From NCBI GenBank assembly GCA_900466945.1, contig UBNV01000021.1, forward strand, positions 1 through 64,000: a stretch of DNA of 64,000 bases, in the 5' to 3' direction. The notes below the pieces were generated by a model. That model saw only the letters and a list, made by a program, of their open reading frames with translations. It was not told the DNA's origin and searched no databases. This document shows positions 15,838 through 25,105 of this stretch, in pieces (the stretch's first letter is position 1; every line of letters starts with the position of its first letter). The translations under genes were made by a program, and so were the position numbers. Source of the stretch: Hyphomicrobiales bacterium. GTDB lineage: Bacteria > Pseudomonadota > Alphaproteobacteria > Rhizobiales > Rhizobiaceae.

Positions 15838-17556
15838 ATGCGAAAGCACCTTTTGACGACGACGGCCGCCATGCTTCTGGCAATGACGGGTGTCGCATTC
15901 GCCGACATGGAAGCGGCGAAGAAGTTCCTGGACGCCGAGGTCGGCGACATGTCGGCACTCGATCGTGCCACGCAGGAAGCCGAAATGCAGTGGTTCATCG
16001 ATGCCGCGAAGCCTTTCGCCGGCATGGAGATCAAGGTCGTCTCTGAAACCATCACCACGCATGAATATGAATCGAAGGTCCTCGCTCCGGCCTTCACCGC
16101 CATCACCGGCATCAAGATCACCCACGATCTGATTGGTGAAGGTGACGTCGTCGAAAAGCTGCAGACGCAGATGCAGTCGGGCGAGAACATCTACGACGCC
16201 TACATCAACGACTCCGACTTGATCGGCACCCACTGGCGCTACCAGCAGGTCCGCAACCTGACCGACTGGATGGCGAACGAAGGCAAGGACGTCACCAGCC
16301 CGACCCTCGACATCGATGACTTCATCGGCAAGTCGTTCACGACCGCTCCGGATGGCAAGCTCTACCAGCTGCCCACGCAGCAGTTCGCCAACCTCTACTT
16401 CTTCCGCTACGACTGGTTCAACGACGAGAAGAATAAGACCGACTTTAAAGCGAAGTACGGCTACGATCTCGGCGTTCCGGTCAACTGGTCTGCTTACGAG
16501 GACATCGCTGAATTCTTCACCGGTCGCGAAATCGACGGCAAGAAGGTCTTCGGCCATATGGACTACGGCAAGAAGGACCCGTCGCTCGGCTGGCGCTTCA
16601 CCGACGCCTGGCTCTCCATGGCTGGCAACGGCGACAAGGGCATCCCGAACGGCAACCCGGTTGACGAATGGGGCATCAAGGTCGACGAAAACTCCCGTCC
16701 GGTCGGCTCTTGCGTCGCCCGCGGCGGTGACACCAACGGCCCTGCCTCTGTCTATGCCATCGAGAAGTATCTCGAATGGATGAAGAAGTACGCCCCTCCG
16801 GCTGCCCAGGGCATGACCTTCTCGGAATCCGGTCCGGTGCCGTCTCAGGGTGAAGTCGCCCAGCAGATGTTCACCTACACCGCCTTCACCGCCGACTTCG
16901 TCAAGGAAGGCCTGCCGGTCGTCAACGCGGACGGCACGCCGAAGTGGCGTTTTGCTCCGAGCCCGCATGGCGTCTACTGGAAGGACGGCATGAAGCTCGG
17001 CTATCAGGACGCCGGTTCCTGGACGCTGATGAAGTCCACCCCGGAAGACCGTGCGAAGGCCGCCTGGCTCTACGCACAGTTCGTCACCTCGAAGACCGTT
17101 GACGTGAAGAAGAGCCATGTTGGCCTGACCTTCATCCGTCAGTCGACCCTCGATCACCAGTCCTTCACCGATCGCGCTCCGAAGCTCGGCGGTCTGGTCG
17201 AGTTCTACCGCTCGCCGGCTCGCCTGCAGTGGTCGCCGACCGGCACCAACGTTCCTGACTATCCGAAGCTGGCTCAGCTCTGGTGGCAGGCAATCGGTGA
17301 CGCTTCTTCCGGTGCAAAGACTGCGCAGGAAGCCATGGACTCGCTCTGCGCTGAGCAGGAAAAGGTCCTTGAGCGTCTCGAACGCGCCGGCGTTCAGGGC
17401 GATATCGGTCCGAAGCTTGCCGAGGAAAAGACCCTCGAAGAGTGGAATGCCGATGCTGTTGCCAAGGGCAATCTCGCTCCGCAGCTGAAGATCGAGAACG
17501 AAAAAGAACAGCCGATGACGGTCAACTACGACGAGCTCGTCAAGAGCTGGCAGTAA
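15838..17556 (+). CDS. glpV: Glycerol ABC transporter substrate-binding protein GlpV
   Basis: A 572-aa periplasmic glycerol-binding protein. It has a signal peptide at residues 1-23 (cleavage near GVAFA), then a large family-1 solute-binding fold with the aromatic-rich regions typical of this group (QFANLYFFRYDWFND, PHGVYWKDGMKLGYQDAGSW). AGGGAGGAA lies just before the ATG; the longer open frame from 15670 lies partly in glpU. Codon use is strongly biased to C/G-ending codons, as expected for an abundant protein. Hairpins flank the gene on both sides. Confidence 0.93.
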   Translation: MRKHLLTTTAAMLLAMTGVAFADMEAAKKFLDAEVGDMSALDRATQEAEMQWFIDAAKPFAGMEIKVVSETITTHEYESKVLAPAFTAITGIKITHDLIGEGDVVEKLQTQMQSGENIYDAYINDSDLIGTHWRYQQVRNLTDWMANEGKDVTSPTLDIDDFIGKSFTTAPDGKLYQLPTQQFANLYFFRYDWFNDEKNKTDFKAKYGYDLGVPVNWSAYEDIAEFFTGREIDGKKVFGHMDYGKKDPSLGWRFTDAWLSMAGNGDKGIPNGNPVDEWGIKVDENSRPVGSCVARGGDTNGPASVYAIEKYLEWMKKYAPPAAQGMTFSESGPVPSQGEVAQQMFTYTAFTADFVKEGLPVVNADGTPKWRFAPSPHGVYWKDGMKLGYQDAGSWTLMKSTPEDRAKAAWLYAQFVTSKTVDVKKSHVGLTFIRQSTLDHQSFTDRAPKLGGLVEFYRSPARLQWSPTGTNVPDYPKLAQLWWQAIGDASSGAKTAQEAMDSLCAEQEKVLERLERAGVQGDIGPKLAEEKTLEEWNADAVAKGNLAPQLKIENEKEQPMTVNYDELVKSWQ

Positions 17557-17586
17557 AGATCGGCGATCGCCGCTGAATTGACAATC

Positions 17587-17611
17587 GCCGGGGCGCCAAC
17601 TACGCCCCGGC
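17587..17611 (+). promoter_or_regulatory. Stem-loop between glpV and glpK
   Basis: GCCGGGGCG-CCAACTA-CGCCCCGGC: a 9-bp perfect stem 30 bases after the glpV stop, followed by TTCTTC. Probably a 3' stabiliser for glpV message and a partial attenuator before glpK. Confidence 0.6.
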
Positions 17612-17637
17612 TTCTTCACTTAAGGAGTTTCAGCCTG

Positions 17638-19131
17638 ATGAGCGGTTACATTCTGGCCATCGACCAAGGAACGACCTCGACCCGCTCGATGATCTTTGAT
17701 CACGAGATGCATATCGTCGGCGTCGCTCAGCAGGAGTTCACCCAGCATTTCCCGGATTCCGGATGGGTTGAGCATGATGCGGACGAGATCTGGCAGACTG
17801 TTCTGGCGACCATCGAAAAGGCTCTCTCTGCCGCTAAGATCAAGATCGGCGATGTGACGGCAATCGGCATCACCAACCAGCGCGAAACCGTCGTCGTCTG
17901 GGACCGCGAGACCGGCCAGCCGGTTCACCATGCCATTGTCTGGCAGGACCGCCGCACGGCCCGGTTCTGCGACGAGCTCAAGCATAAGGGCCTGGAGCCG
18001 CTCTTCACCGAAAAGACCGGTCTTCTGCTCGATCCCTATTTCTCCGGCACCAAGCTGTCCTGGCTTCTGAAGAACGTGGACGGGCTAAAGGCGCGCGCGG
18101 AAAACGGCGAGATCTGCTTCGGCACGGTCGATAGCTGGCTCATCTACAAGCTGACCGGGGGCAAGATCCACGCGACCGACGCGACCAATGCCTCGCGCAC
18201 ACTGATTTACGACATCGGCGAAAACCGCTTCGACGATGAGCTACTGTCGATCCTCGAGATCCCGCGCGCCATGTTGCCAGAGGTCAAGGATTGTGCCGAC
18301 GACTTCGGCATCACGGATGCTGCCGTTCTCGGCGCCGAAATCCCGATCCTCGGCGTCGCCGGCGACCAGCAGGCCGCCGTCATCGGCAATGCCTGCTTCG
18401 AGCCGGGCATGATGAAGTCGACCTATGGCACGGGCTGCTTTGCGCTTCTCAACACCGGCCGCGATCGCGTCGCCTCGTCCAACCGTCTGCTCACAACCAT
18501 CGCCTATCGCCTGAATGGCGAGACAACCTACGCCCTCGAAGGCTCGATCTTCATCGCCGGTGCTGCCGTCCAGTGGCTACGCGACCAGATGGGCTTCGTG
18601 AAGGTCGCTTCGGAAACGGATGCGCTGGCCAGCAAAGCCGATCCGCATCAGCGCGTCTATCTCGTGCCGGCCTTTACCGGCCTTGGCGCACCCCATTGGG
18701 ATGCCGATGCCCGCGGCGCTATCTTCGGCCTGACGCGGGGAACGGGCCCGGCCGAATTCGCCCGCGCCGTGCTCGAAAGCGTCGCCTACCAGACCCATGA
18801 TCTCCTGGAGGCCATGAAGAAGGACTGGAACGGCAGCGCCTCGAAAACGGTGCTCCGCGTCGATGGCGGCATGGTCGCGTCCGACTGGACGATGCAGCGC
18901 CTGGCCGACATCCTGGCTGCCCCCGTCGATCGTCCCGTGGTTCTCGAAACCACGGTCCTCGGTGCCGCCTGGCTCGCCGGCTCCCGTGCCGGCCTCTGGC
19001 CCGACCAGAAGGGCTTTGCCGCGACCTGGAAGCGCGATCGCCGTTTCGAGCCGGGCATGGATGTGTCCGAACGGGAAGCAGCGATCGCCGGCTGGCAGGA
19101 CAGCGTCTCTCGCTGCCTGACCACGCGCTAA
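17638..19131 (+). CDS. glpK: Glycerol kinase
   Basis: A 497-aa FGGY-family kinase that phosphorylates imported glycerol to sn-glycerol-3-phosphate, the substrate of GlpD and the inducer of GlpR. The N-terminal motif [18 protein letters not shown], the middle [19 protein letters not shown] and the glycerol-binding segment [13 protein letters not shown] are all present. AAGGAG precedes ATG 17638; the frame open from 17578 is rejected because it covers the hairpin. It is the last gene of the operon and converges with the DNA ligase gene. Confidence 0.95.
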   Translation: MSGYILAIDQGTTSTRSMIFDHEMHIVGVAQQEFTQHFPDSGWVEHDADEIWQTVLATIEKALSAAKIKIGDVTAIGITNQRETVVVWDRETGQPVHHAIVWQDRRTARFCDELKHKGLEPLFTEKTGLLLDPYFSGTKLSWLLKNVDGLKARAENGEICFGTVDSWLIYKLTGGKIHATDATNASRTLIYDIGENRFDDELLSILEIPRAMLPEVKDCADDFGITDAAVLGAEIPILGVAGDQQAAVIGNACFEPGMMKSTYGTGCFALLNTGRDRVASSNRLLTTIAYRLNGETTYALEGSIFIAGAAVQWLRDQMGFVKVASETDALASKADPHQRVYLVPAFTGLGAPHWDADARGAIFGLTRGTGPAEFARAVLESVAYQTHDLLEAMKKDWNGSASKTVLRVDGGMVASDWTMQRLADILAAPVDRPVVLETTVLGAAWLAGSRAGLWPDQKGFAATWKRDRRFEPGMDVSEREAAIAGWQDSVSRCLTTR

Positions 19132-19151
19132 CCCTGGAAACACGCGAGCCG

Positions 19152-20765
19152 TCAGAGCATCGCGACCAGCGTCTCCAGGCGATCGGCATCCTTCGGCAGC
19201 TTGTCCTGCCTGAGCCGTGCGATGCGGGGAAACCGCATCGCGATCCCAGATTTGTGCCGCGTCGAGCGCGCCAGCCCCTCGAAGGCTACCTCGACGACAA
19301 AGCCATGCTCGGGTTCTGCTCTCAGGCTGCGAACCGGGCCGAAGCGCTCCACCGTATTGTTGCGCACGAAACGGTCGAGCACTTCCAGCTCCTCGTCGGT
19401 GAAGCCGAAGTAAGCCTTGCCGACCGGCACAAGCACATCCCCTTCGCCGGGGATCGTCGTCCAGACGCCGAAGGTGAAATCCGAGTAGTAGCTGGAGCGT
19501 TTGCCGTGCCCACGCTGGGCATACATCAGCACGGCATCGGCATTCATCGGGTCGCGTTTCCACTTGAACCACGGCCCTTTGGCGCGTCCGGCCTGGTAGC
19601 TGCTGTCCAGCCGCTTGAGCATCACGCCTTCGATCACGGGATCGGGTGGGGCAGCGCGCAGCTGCTCCAGCTCTTTCCAGGTCGAGAAGGAAACCAGCGG
19701 CGAGAGATCGAAACGTCTGGGCTCCTGCCGCGCGATGAGCGCGCTTAAGCGTTCGCGGCGTGTCAGGAACGTCTCTGGCCGAACGTCGAGGTCACCGTCG
19801 AAAAGAATGTCATAGGCACGGATGAAGACCGGATAGTCCTCCAGCATCTTGGCGGTCACCGTCTTGCGATTGAGCCGCTGCTGCAGATCTGAAAAGGTCC
19901 GCGTCGGCGCATTGGTCCGCGAGGTCCCGCCGACGAGCAGTTCGCCGTCGATCACCCCCTCGAACTGCGCTGCCTCGATGATGTCAGGAAACGCCCCCGA
20001 AATGTCGTCGCCGGAGCGCGAATAGAGCCGGCTCTTCCCGCCGGAGCAGGACAACTGCACGCGAATGCCGTCCCATTTCCATTCGGCGGCGAAATCCCTC
20101 GGATCGAGATTGGGCAAATCCCTGTCTTCGATCGGCGTCGAGAGCATCACCGAATGGAAAATCGCCGGCGTCGACAAGACAGGTTTCTCGACCCGGTTTT
20201 CCAACCAGGCGAAAAGCTCGGTATAAGGCGGCTTCAGCCCATGCCAGAGGCTCTCGATGTCAACGACATCCTTGTCGCCATAGAGCGCCAGCGCCTGCTT
20301 GGTGAGGCGCGCAGATACGCCAATCCGTAGTCCTCCGGTCACGAGCTTGATCAGCGCGAACCGTTCGGATGTGTCGAGCCTGTCGAAGAGGTCGCGCATG
20401 ACGGAGCGCGTCTCGTTTCGCCCAAGCCGCTGCAGCCGCTCGACGATCTTGGACAGGCTTTCGAGATCCTGCTCGGCCTCGGCTTCCAGCGCCTGCGGCT
20501 CCCAGACCAGCGAGATTGTCTCGGCAAGGTCACCCACATAATCATAGGAATACTGGAACAGGATCGGGTCCATGCGCTCCAGCACCAGCTCCTTGAGCAG
20601 CGCCGGCTTGACGCCCTTGATGTCGAGCCCATCGGTCAGCGCGGCCAGAGCATAACCGCGGTCGGGATCGGGCGTGTTACGGAAATAGTCGACGAGCAGC
20701 GTCAGCTTGCCGTTCCGGCTGGGTGTCAGCACGAGGCGATCGAGGAGGCGGGCAAAGGCCTTCAT
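19152..20765 (-). CDS. ATP-dependent DNA ligase (LigB/LigC-like, exonuclease-linked type)
   Basis: A 537-aa ATP-dependent ligase, additional to the NAD-dependent LigA that seals replication nicks. Residues 1-200 are the ligase N-terminal domain. The nucleotidyltransferase motif KWDG is at residues 230-233, with K230 as the AMP acceptor, and the OB-fold domain ends the protein. The frame is open to 20861, but ATG 20765 follows the upstream stop by one base, so translation is coupled. Its partner is the MBL-fold exonuclease. In many bacteria the set also has a DEXH helicase (Lhr-like) and a PdeM phosphoesterase, which are absent here. A role in DNA repair is inferred. Confidence 0.9.
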   Translation of the reverse strand: MKAFARLLDRLVLTPSRNGKLTLLVDYFRNTPDPDRGYALAALTDGLDIKGVKPALLKELVLERMDPILFQYSYDYVGDLAETISLVWEPQALEAEAEQDLESLSKIVERLQRLGRNETRSVMRDLFDRLDTSERFALIKLVTGGLRIGVSARLTKQALALYGDKDVVDIESLWHGLKPPYTELFAWLENRVEKPVLSTPAIFHSVMLSTPIEDRDLPNLDPRDFAAEWKWDGIRVQLSCSGGKSRLYSRSGDDISGAFPDIIEAAQFEGVIDGELLVGGTSRTNAPTRTFSDLQQRLNRKTVTAKMLEDYPVFIRAYDILFDGDLDVRPETFLTRRERLSALIARQEPRRFDLSPLVSFSTWKELEQLRAAPPDPVIEGVMLKRLDSSYQAGRAKGPWFKWKRDPMNADAVLMYAQRGHGKRSSYYSDFTFGVWTTIPGEGDVLVPVGKAYFGFTDEELEVLDRFVRNNTVERFGPVRSLRAEPEHGFVVEVAFEGLARSTRHKSGIAMRFPRIARLRQDKLPKDADRLETLVAML

Positions 20766-20766
20766 C

Positions 20767-21780
20767 TCAGTCTCCCTCGTCTTCGTAGCCGACGAGGTGC
20801 AGAGGCCGTGCCTTGATGCCGGACAGCTCGCACCAGTGCACCAGCGCTTCCTCCCGCCCATGGGTGACCCAGACCTCCTGGGGGCCGACCTCGCGGATCG
20901 TGTCCAGAAGTTCCGGCCAGTCGCAGTGGTCGGAAATGACGAGCGGCAGTTCCACGCCGCGCTGCTTGGCTCTCTGGCGCACCATCATCCAGCCGGACGC
21001 AAAGATGGCGAGAGGATCCTCGAAGCGCCGCGCCCAGCGGTCGTTAAAGGCAGATGGCGGGCCGATGACGACAGCGCCCTTGAAGTTGCCCGACTTCTTG
21101 TCTTCGGTCGTGGCAGGCCTGAGATCCCCCAGCTCCACACCTTGCTCAGTGTAGTAGTCGCAGAGCCGCGCCATCGAGCCGTGGATATAGATCGGCTTTT
21201 CGTAGCCGCCGCGCCGGATGAGCGAAATCACCCGCTGCGCCTTACCGAGCGCATAAGCCCCGATCAGATGGCTGCGCTCGGGAAACTGCTGCAGCGAGGT
21301 CAGCAGCTTCTGGATTTCCAGCCGTGGCTCCGGATGGTGGAAGACCGGTAGTCCGAAGGTGGCTTCGGTAATGAAGACATCGCAGGGAATCGGCTCGAAG
21401 CTCGCGCAGGTCGGATCCGCCCCGCGCTTGTAGTCGCCGGAGACCACGATCCGCGTCCCCTGCGCTTCGATCTCGATCTGTGCCGAGCCAAGCACATGGC
21501 CTGCGGGATGGAAGCGGATCGCAACACCGTTGATCGAAATGGTTTCTCCGAAGGCCGCGCTCTGTGACGTCACACAGAAATCCTCACCATAGCGGATCGC
21601 CATGATATCCAGGGTCTGTCGGGTAGCGAGAACGTGTGTGTGGCCCGAGCGAGCGTGGTCGGAATGTCCGTGCGTAATCAACGCCCGGTCGACGGGCCGA
21701 ACCGGATCGACAAAAAAATCACCCAGCGGGCAATAAAGCCCACCGGGTGTCGGATGAAGAAGAAGGTCCGGCTTGATCAT
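20767..21780 (-). CDS. Ligase-associated DNA exonuclease (metallo-beta-lactamase fold)
   Basis: A 337-aa protein of the beta-CASP/MBL family related to eukaryotic SNM1/Artemis-type and CPSF nucleases. The metal-binding motif HGHSDH is at residues 37-42, and further ligands are expected in the later HPAGHVLGSAQI and SGDYKRGAD segments. It matches the family always encoded beside an ATP-dependent ligase. The stop is one base before the ligase start, so the two proteins are made together, most likely to process and seal damaged DNA ends. The start at 21780 overlaps no other gene. Confidence 0.88.
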   Translation of the reverse strand: MIKPDLLLHPTPGGLYCPLGDFFVDPVRPVDRALITHGHSDHARSGHTHVLATRQTLDIMAIRYGEDFCVTSQSAAFGETISINGVAIRFHPAGHVLGSAQIEIEAQGTRIVVSGDYKRGADPTCASFEPIPCDVFITEATFGLPVFHHPEPRLEIQKLLTSLQQFPERSHLIGAYALGKAQRVISLIRRGGYEKPIYIHGSMARLCDYYTEQGVELGDLRPATTEDKKSGNFKGAVVIGPPSAFNDRWARRFEDPLAIFASGWMMVRQRAKQRGVELPLVISDHCDWPELLDTIREVGPQEVWVTHGREEALVHWCELSGIKARPLHLVGYEDEGD

Positions 21781-21819
21781 GCCGAGAACATAGGGCGCCC
21801 GAAGACGCCCTTCCAGCGC

Positions 21820-22221
21820 TCACTGCGTAAAGCGCGAAACGGCGTAGAAGCCGGCCGCCGAGGCCGTAGCGGAGAGAAACGCACCCCAGGCCATGTCGAC
21901 GAGGCTGACCTGCAGAGACCAGCCCTTCAGTGTGGCGAGGTTCGTCATGTCATAGGTGCCATAGGCGAGCAGGCCGAGCAACGCCCCGTTGAAGATCGCC
22001 GTCAACAGACTGCCGGCAGAAACGGCCGGCATGACGGCGAAATAGACGAGACCAATGACGTAGAACATATAGAAAATTCCAGCCGGCGCGAAGTTCGGCG
22101 TCGCCAAGAGCAGGCTTCCGATATGTTGGCGGTAAAAGCCGATTGCGATGCGCGTGAGCCACAGAAAATCGAGCGCGAAGAAGACCACGGCCGTCGAAAC
22201 ATAGGCAATCACATAAGCCAT
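21820..22221 (-). CDS. DUF2177 family membrane protein
   Basis: A 133-aa protein with four hydrophobic segments (residues about 3-22, 46-70, 76-95, 108-127) and the DUF2177 pattern FALDFLWLTRIAIGFY and LLAYGTYDMTNLATLKGW. Its function is unknown. The ATG at 22221 has GGGAGAAG upstream, so the longer open frame to 22296 is not used. The gene follows chrR by 40 bases on the same strand, which places it in the rpoE-chrR operon. DUF2177 genes often accompany the DUF1365 and fatty-acid methyltransferase genes also present here, so a role in membrane-lipid stress response is plausible. Confidence 0.8.
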   Translation of the reverse strand: MAYVIAYVSTAVVFFALDFLWLTRIAIGFYRQHIGSLLLATPNFAPAGIFYMFYVIGLVYFAVMPAVSAGSLLTAIFNGALLGLLAYGTYDMTNLATLKGWSLQVSLVDMAWGAFLSATASAAGFYAVSRFTQ

Positions 22222-22261
22222 TGGTCTTCTCCCTCGGGCCGGGCTTCGGCCCGGCCTTCCA

Positions 22262-22939
22262 TCAGATTCCGAGTACCGGCTGGACGAGCCGAACAAGCAG
22301 GCTCTTAAACTTCAGCGGCGCGTCGGTCACGGCGAGACAGATGCAGTCCTCGTCCGGTGTCGCAACCGGCTGATGGGTCAGTGTCTCGTCGGCCTCCTCG
22401 ATGTCACCCCGCTTGAAAACGGTCGCGCCATCAGTGAAAGCGCCCTTCAGCACCAGCGTCAGTTCACGCCCGCCATGAGAATGCTCCGGCACGGGCTTGC
22501 CAGCCGGGATCTTGAGAAGCCGGACCTGGCTTTCCGAATCGCCCGTCTTGATCGGGATATGATAGGCACCGCGTCCGAGGGCCTTCCACTTCAACAACTC
22601 GACATCGCCGCCGAGATAAGAGCGCAAAGGCTCGGGAAGAACCGGAACGTCAGCGGGCGTCGCAACGGGCTTGGCTGCAGATGCCCTCGATGAACCCTCC
22701 GAAGACAGCTTTGTCTTCATCGCGGCCCAGCTATTGGCCGAAGTCGCCATGCTCTCGTTTTCATCGACCGCCTCAAGCAACTGCCCGCCGGTATGCTCCA
22801 TGAAGGACAGTCGGTCACGGCAGGTCGGGCACAGCGCCAGATGCGTCGCAACAGCGATGCTCCAGCCCTCGGTCAAGTTGCCCGTGGCATAATCGAGCAG
22901 CAGTTCGTCGCTGATATGATGTTGGACGTGGAGCGTCAT
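22262..22939 (-). CDS. chrR: Zinc-dependent anti-sigma factor ChrR
   Basis: A 225-aa two-domain anti-sigma factor. The N-terminal zinc-binding anti-sigma domain carries H33, C37 and C40 in THLALCPTC, with further histidines at the start (HVQHH). A low-complexity linker leads to a C-terminal cupin domain (PEHSHGGRELTLVLKGAF) that, in Rhodobacter ChrR, is needed for release of sigma in response to singlet oxygen. It overlaps the rpoE stop by four bases (ATGA-type overlap), so sigma and anti-sigma are made in step. Confidence 0.9.
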   Translation of the reverse strand: MTLHVQHHISDELLLDYATGNLTEGWSIAVATHLALCPTCRDRLSFMEHTGGQLLEAVDENESMATSANSWAAMKTKLSSEGSSRASAAKPVATPADVPVLPEPLRSYLGGDVELLKWKALGRGAYHIPIKTGDSESQVRLLKIPAGKPVPEHSHGGRELTLVLKGAFTDGATVFKRGDIEEADETLTHQPVATPDEDCICLAVTDAPLKFKSLLVRLVQPVLGI

Positions 22940-23505
22940 GCCCGCTCCTCCAGTGCTGCACGTAGCTTGGCGAAGGCCAGCCGAATGCGCGATTTGACGG
23001 TTCCCATCGGCAGGCCGAGTTCGGCTGCGATCATGCTGTGAGAGGCTTCTCTGTAGAATGACATTTTGAGGAGTTCGAGCTGTTCGGGTGGTAGGGTTTC
23101 CATGGCACGGCGGAGGCGATCGGCCTCCTGGCGCGTTTCGAATTCTATATCGGCCGGCGGCACGTCGTCCGGAACGAAAGCCGGATCGGTCGGATCGAAA
23201 GTCGGCCGTTTCTCGCGACGAAACGCGTCTATTCTGAGATTTCTGGCGATTGTGAAGATCCAGCTCGATACATTTCCCCGCGTCGGGTCGAATTGCTCGG
23301 CCTTGTTCCAGACCGCGAGCATGGTCTCCTGCATCAATTCCTCGGCTGCTTGCCCGTCCCGGGCGAGCTTGGCCATGTAGGCACGCACTTTCGGACCATA
23401 ATACTTGAAGATCGTCTCGAAGGCTTCGATGTCACGATCACGGCCCACTGCGGCCAAGAGTTGCGAGAATTTACGCTGGTCCAGTTCTTCCACCGACTCG
23501 GTCAT
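22936..23505 (-). CDS. rpoE: ECF sigma factor RpoE (ECF11, ChrR-partner type)
   Basis: A 189-aa extracytoplasmic-function sigma factor. Region 2 lies at about residues 25-95 (AEELMQETMLAVWNKAEQF, SWIFTIARNLRIDAFRREKR), and region 4 at about 130-185 (LPPEQLELLKMSFYREASHSMIAAELGLPMGTVKSRI). The coupling to chrR identifies the singlet-oxygen/organic-peroxide response group. ATG 23505 is chosen although its Shine-Dalgarno is weak; the frame remains open to 23649. A TGATCC-N16-CGTA promoter lies upstream on the same strand and a similar one faces the divergent operon, which indicates autoregulation plus control of the neighbours. Confidence 0.9.
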   Translation of the reverse strand: MTESVEELDQRKFSQLLAAVGRDRDIEAFETIFKYYGPKVRAYMAKLARDGQAAEELMQETMLAVWNKAEQFDPTRGNVSSWIFTIARNLRIDAFRREKRPTFDPTDPAFVPDDVPPADIEFETRQEADRLRRAMETLPPEQLELLKMSFYREASHSMIAAELGLPMGTVKSRIRLAFAKLRAALEERA

Positions 23506-23622
23506 CGAAACGCTTTTTTTCCCTCTTTTGAGCGACGCAACGACCTGTTGCCGCGCGGTTCGCCCGGGGTCATTCTGGCACGCATCAGCCGAGATGTGTA
23601 TGGCGTTCATCATGAAAGGCTC

Positions 23623-23648
23623 TACGCCGAGCCTGTTTGCCCGGATCA
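23623..23648 (-). promoter_or_regulatory. Candidate ECF11 (RpoE-ChrR) autoregulatory promoter
   Basis: Minus strand: TGATCC (23648-23643), 16-nt spacer, CGTA (23626-23623). The elements match the TGATCC / CGTA pair known for Rhodobacter RpoE. It would transcribe rpoE-chrR-DUF2177. Confidence 0.6.
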
Positions 23649-23674
23649 CCGAACTCGAATTTATTCGCTACGAT

Positions 23675-23700
23675 CAATCCATTGCGAAATGCAGTGCGTA
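23675..23700 (+). promoter_or_regulatory. Candidate ECF11 promoter for the oxidoreductase operon
   Basis: Plus strand: CAATCC (23675-23680), 16-nt spacer, CGTA (23697-23700), the same spacing as the divergent promoter. The -35 is one or two bases off TGATCC. It would start about 40 bases before the oxidoreductase ATG. Confidence 0.5.
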
Positions 23701-23746
23701 GTCATGGGCAAAACCTTTCAGTATTTTGGTCGGTAAAGGGCAGGTA

Positions 23747-25105
23747 ATGGATATTGGTGTTTCGAAGGCCGCATTCGGCGGTAGACGCAGGATCGCGGTC
23801 ATCGGCTCGGGAATATCGGGTCTGTCATGCGCCTGGCTCCTTTCCAAGACCGTGGAAGTCGTCCTTTACGAAACAGAAGACCGTCCAGGTGGCCACTCCA
23901 ACACGGTGTTGGCGCCAGGTGTCGCCAAGGACATTCCCGTCGACACCGGCTTCATCGTTTATAACGACCGCAATTACCCTAATCTCGTGAAACTCTTCGA
24001 ACATCTCGCCGTGCCGACCTTGCCGTCGAACATGTCATTCGCCGCCTCTCTCGGCGGTGGGGCCTTCGAATACTCGGGGTCGGGTCTGTCTGGACTGCTC
24101 GGGCAGAGATCCAACCTTTTGCGACCGCGCTTCTGGCGCATGGTCAAGGACATCCTCCGTTTTTACAAGGAAGCACCCGCTCTACTTGAGAAGCGCGAAC
24201 TGGAAGGTGTGTCGCTCGGCGACTACCTGGCATCCGCCGACTACGCACCGACCTTCGTGGAGGACCATCTCCTGCCTATGGGAGCTGCCATCTGGTCGAC
24301 GACTGCTTCGGAAATGCGTCTCTATCCGCTGCACGCCTTTATCCGCTTCTTCGCCAACCATGGACTCCTGACACTCAAGGATCGTCCGCGCTGGCGTACG
24401 GTAAAGGGCGGCAGCCGTGAATATGTCGCGCGCATTCTCGCTGATTTTAACGGCGAAGTTCGTCTCGCGACTGCCGTGACAGGGGTTCGACGTGGCAGCG
24501 CGGGCGTCGAGGTGACTGATGTTCGCGGCGGCGTGGAAACCTTCGACGACGTCGTGCTTGCCACACATGCAAACCAGAGCATCGATCTGCTCGAGGATGC
24601 CGATGGGGATGAGCGCGAGGTGCTGGAATCCTTCCAGTACACACCAAACCTCGCAGTCCTGCATTCAGATGAGCGCCTGATGCCGAAGCGTAAGTCGGTG
24701 TGGTCGAGCTGGAACTATGTGGCCGAAAAGCAGGCAGATGCCAGCGACACGCTCTGCGTCACTTACTGGATGAACATGCTGCAGTCCCTCGATCCGGCGA
24801 CGCCGCTCTTCGTCACGCTCAACCCCTGCCGTCCGATCGACCCGTCGAAGATCATCAGGACCTTCAATTACGAACATCCGCTTTTCGACGTTGCCGCCAT
24901 CCGTGCCCAGCGCCGCATCTGGCAACTCCAGGGCCGCCGCAACACCTGGTTCTGTGGCGCCTATTTCGGGAGCGGATTCCATGAGGACGGGCTTCAGGCT
25001 GGGCTTGCGGTTGCCGAAGCGCTCGGCGGCGGTCGCCGGCCATGGACGGTCGAAAACGAGTCTGGGCGCATTGTGATCAGCCGCGAGCTCGAGGCTGCGG
25101 AATGA
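23747..25105 (+). CDS. FAD-dependent amine-oxidase-like oxidoreductase of the RpoE-ChrR cluster
   Basis: A 452-aa flavoprotein. Near the N-terminus it has the dinucleotide-binding motif VIGSGISGLSCAW and the continuation YETEDRPGGHSNTV of the NAD(P)-binding Rossmann/amine oxidase family. The C-terminus has the FAD-contacting FCGAYFGSGFHEDGLQAG. The substrate is not known. Homologues sit with DUF1365 and a cyclopropane-synthase-like methyltransferase, and in Rhodobacter the equivalent set belongs to the singlet-oxygen regulon. A role in oxidising or desaturating a phospholipid acyl chain is inferred. ATG 23747 has a modest AGG; the frame is also open from 23726. It overlaps the next gene by four bases. 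Confidence 0.85.
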   Translation: MDIGVSKAAFGGRRRIAVIGSGISGLSCAWLLSKTVEVVLYETEDRPGGHSNTVLAPGVAKDIPVDTGFIVYNDRNYPNLVKLFEHLAVPTLPSNMSFAASLGGGAFEYSGSGLSGLLGQRSNLLRPRFWRMVKDILRFYKEAPALLEKRELEGVSLGDYLASADYAPTFVEDHLLPMGAAIWSTTASEMRLYPLHAFIRFFANHGLLTLKDRPRWRTVKGGSREYVARILADFNGEVRLATAVTGVRRGSAGVEVTDVRGGVETFDDVVLATHANQSIDLLEDADGDEREVLESFQYTPNLAVLHSDERLMPKRKSVWSSWNYVAEKQADASDTLCVTYWMNMLQSLDPATPLFVTLNPCRPIDPSKIIRTFNYEHPLFDVAAIRAQRRIWQLQGRRNTWFCGAYFGSGFHEDGLQAGLAVAEALGGGRRPWTVENESGRIVISRELEAAE

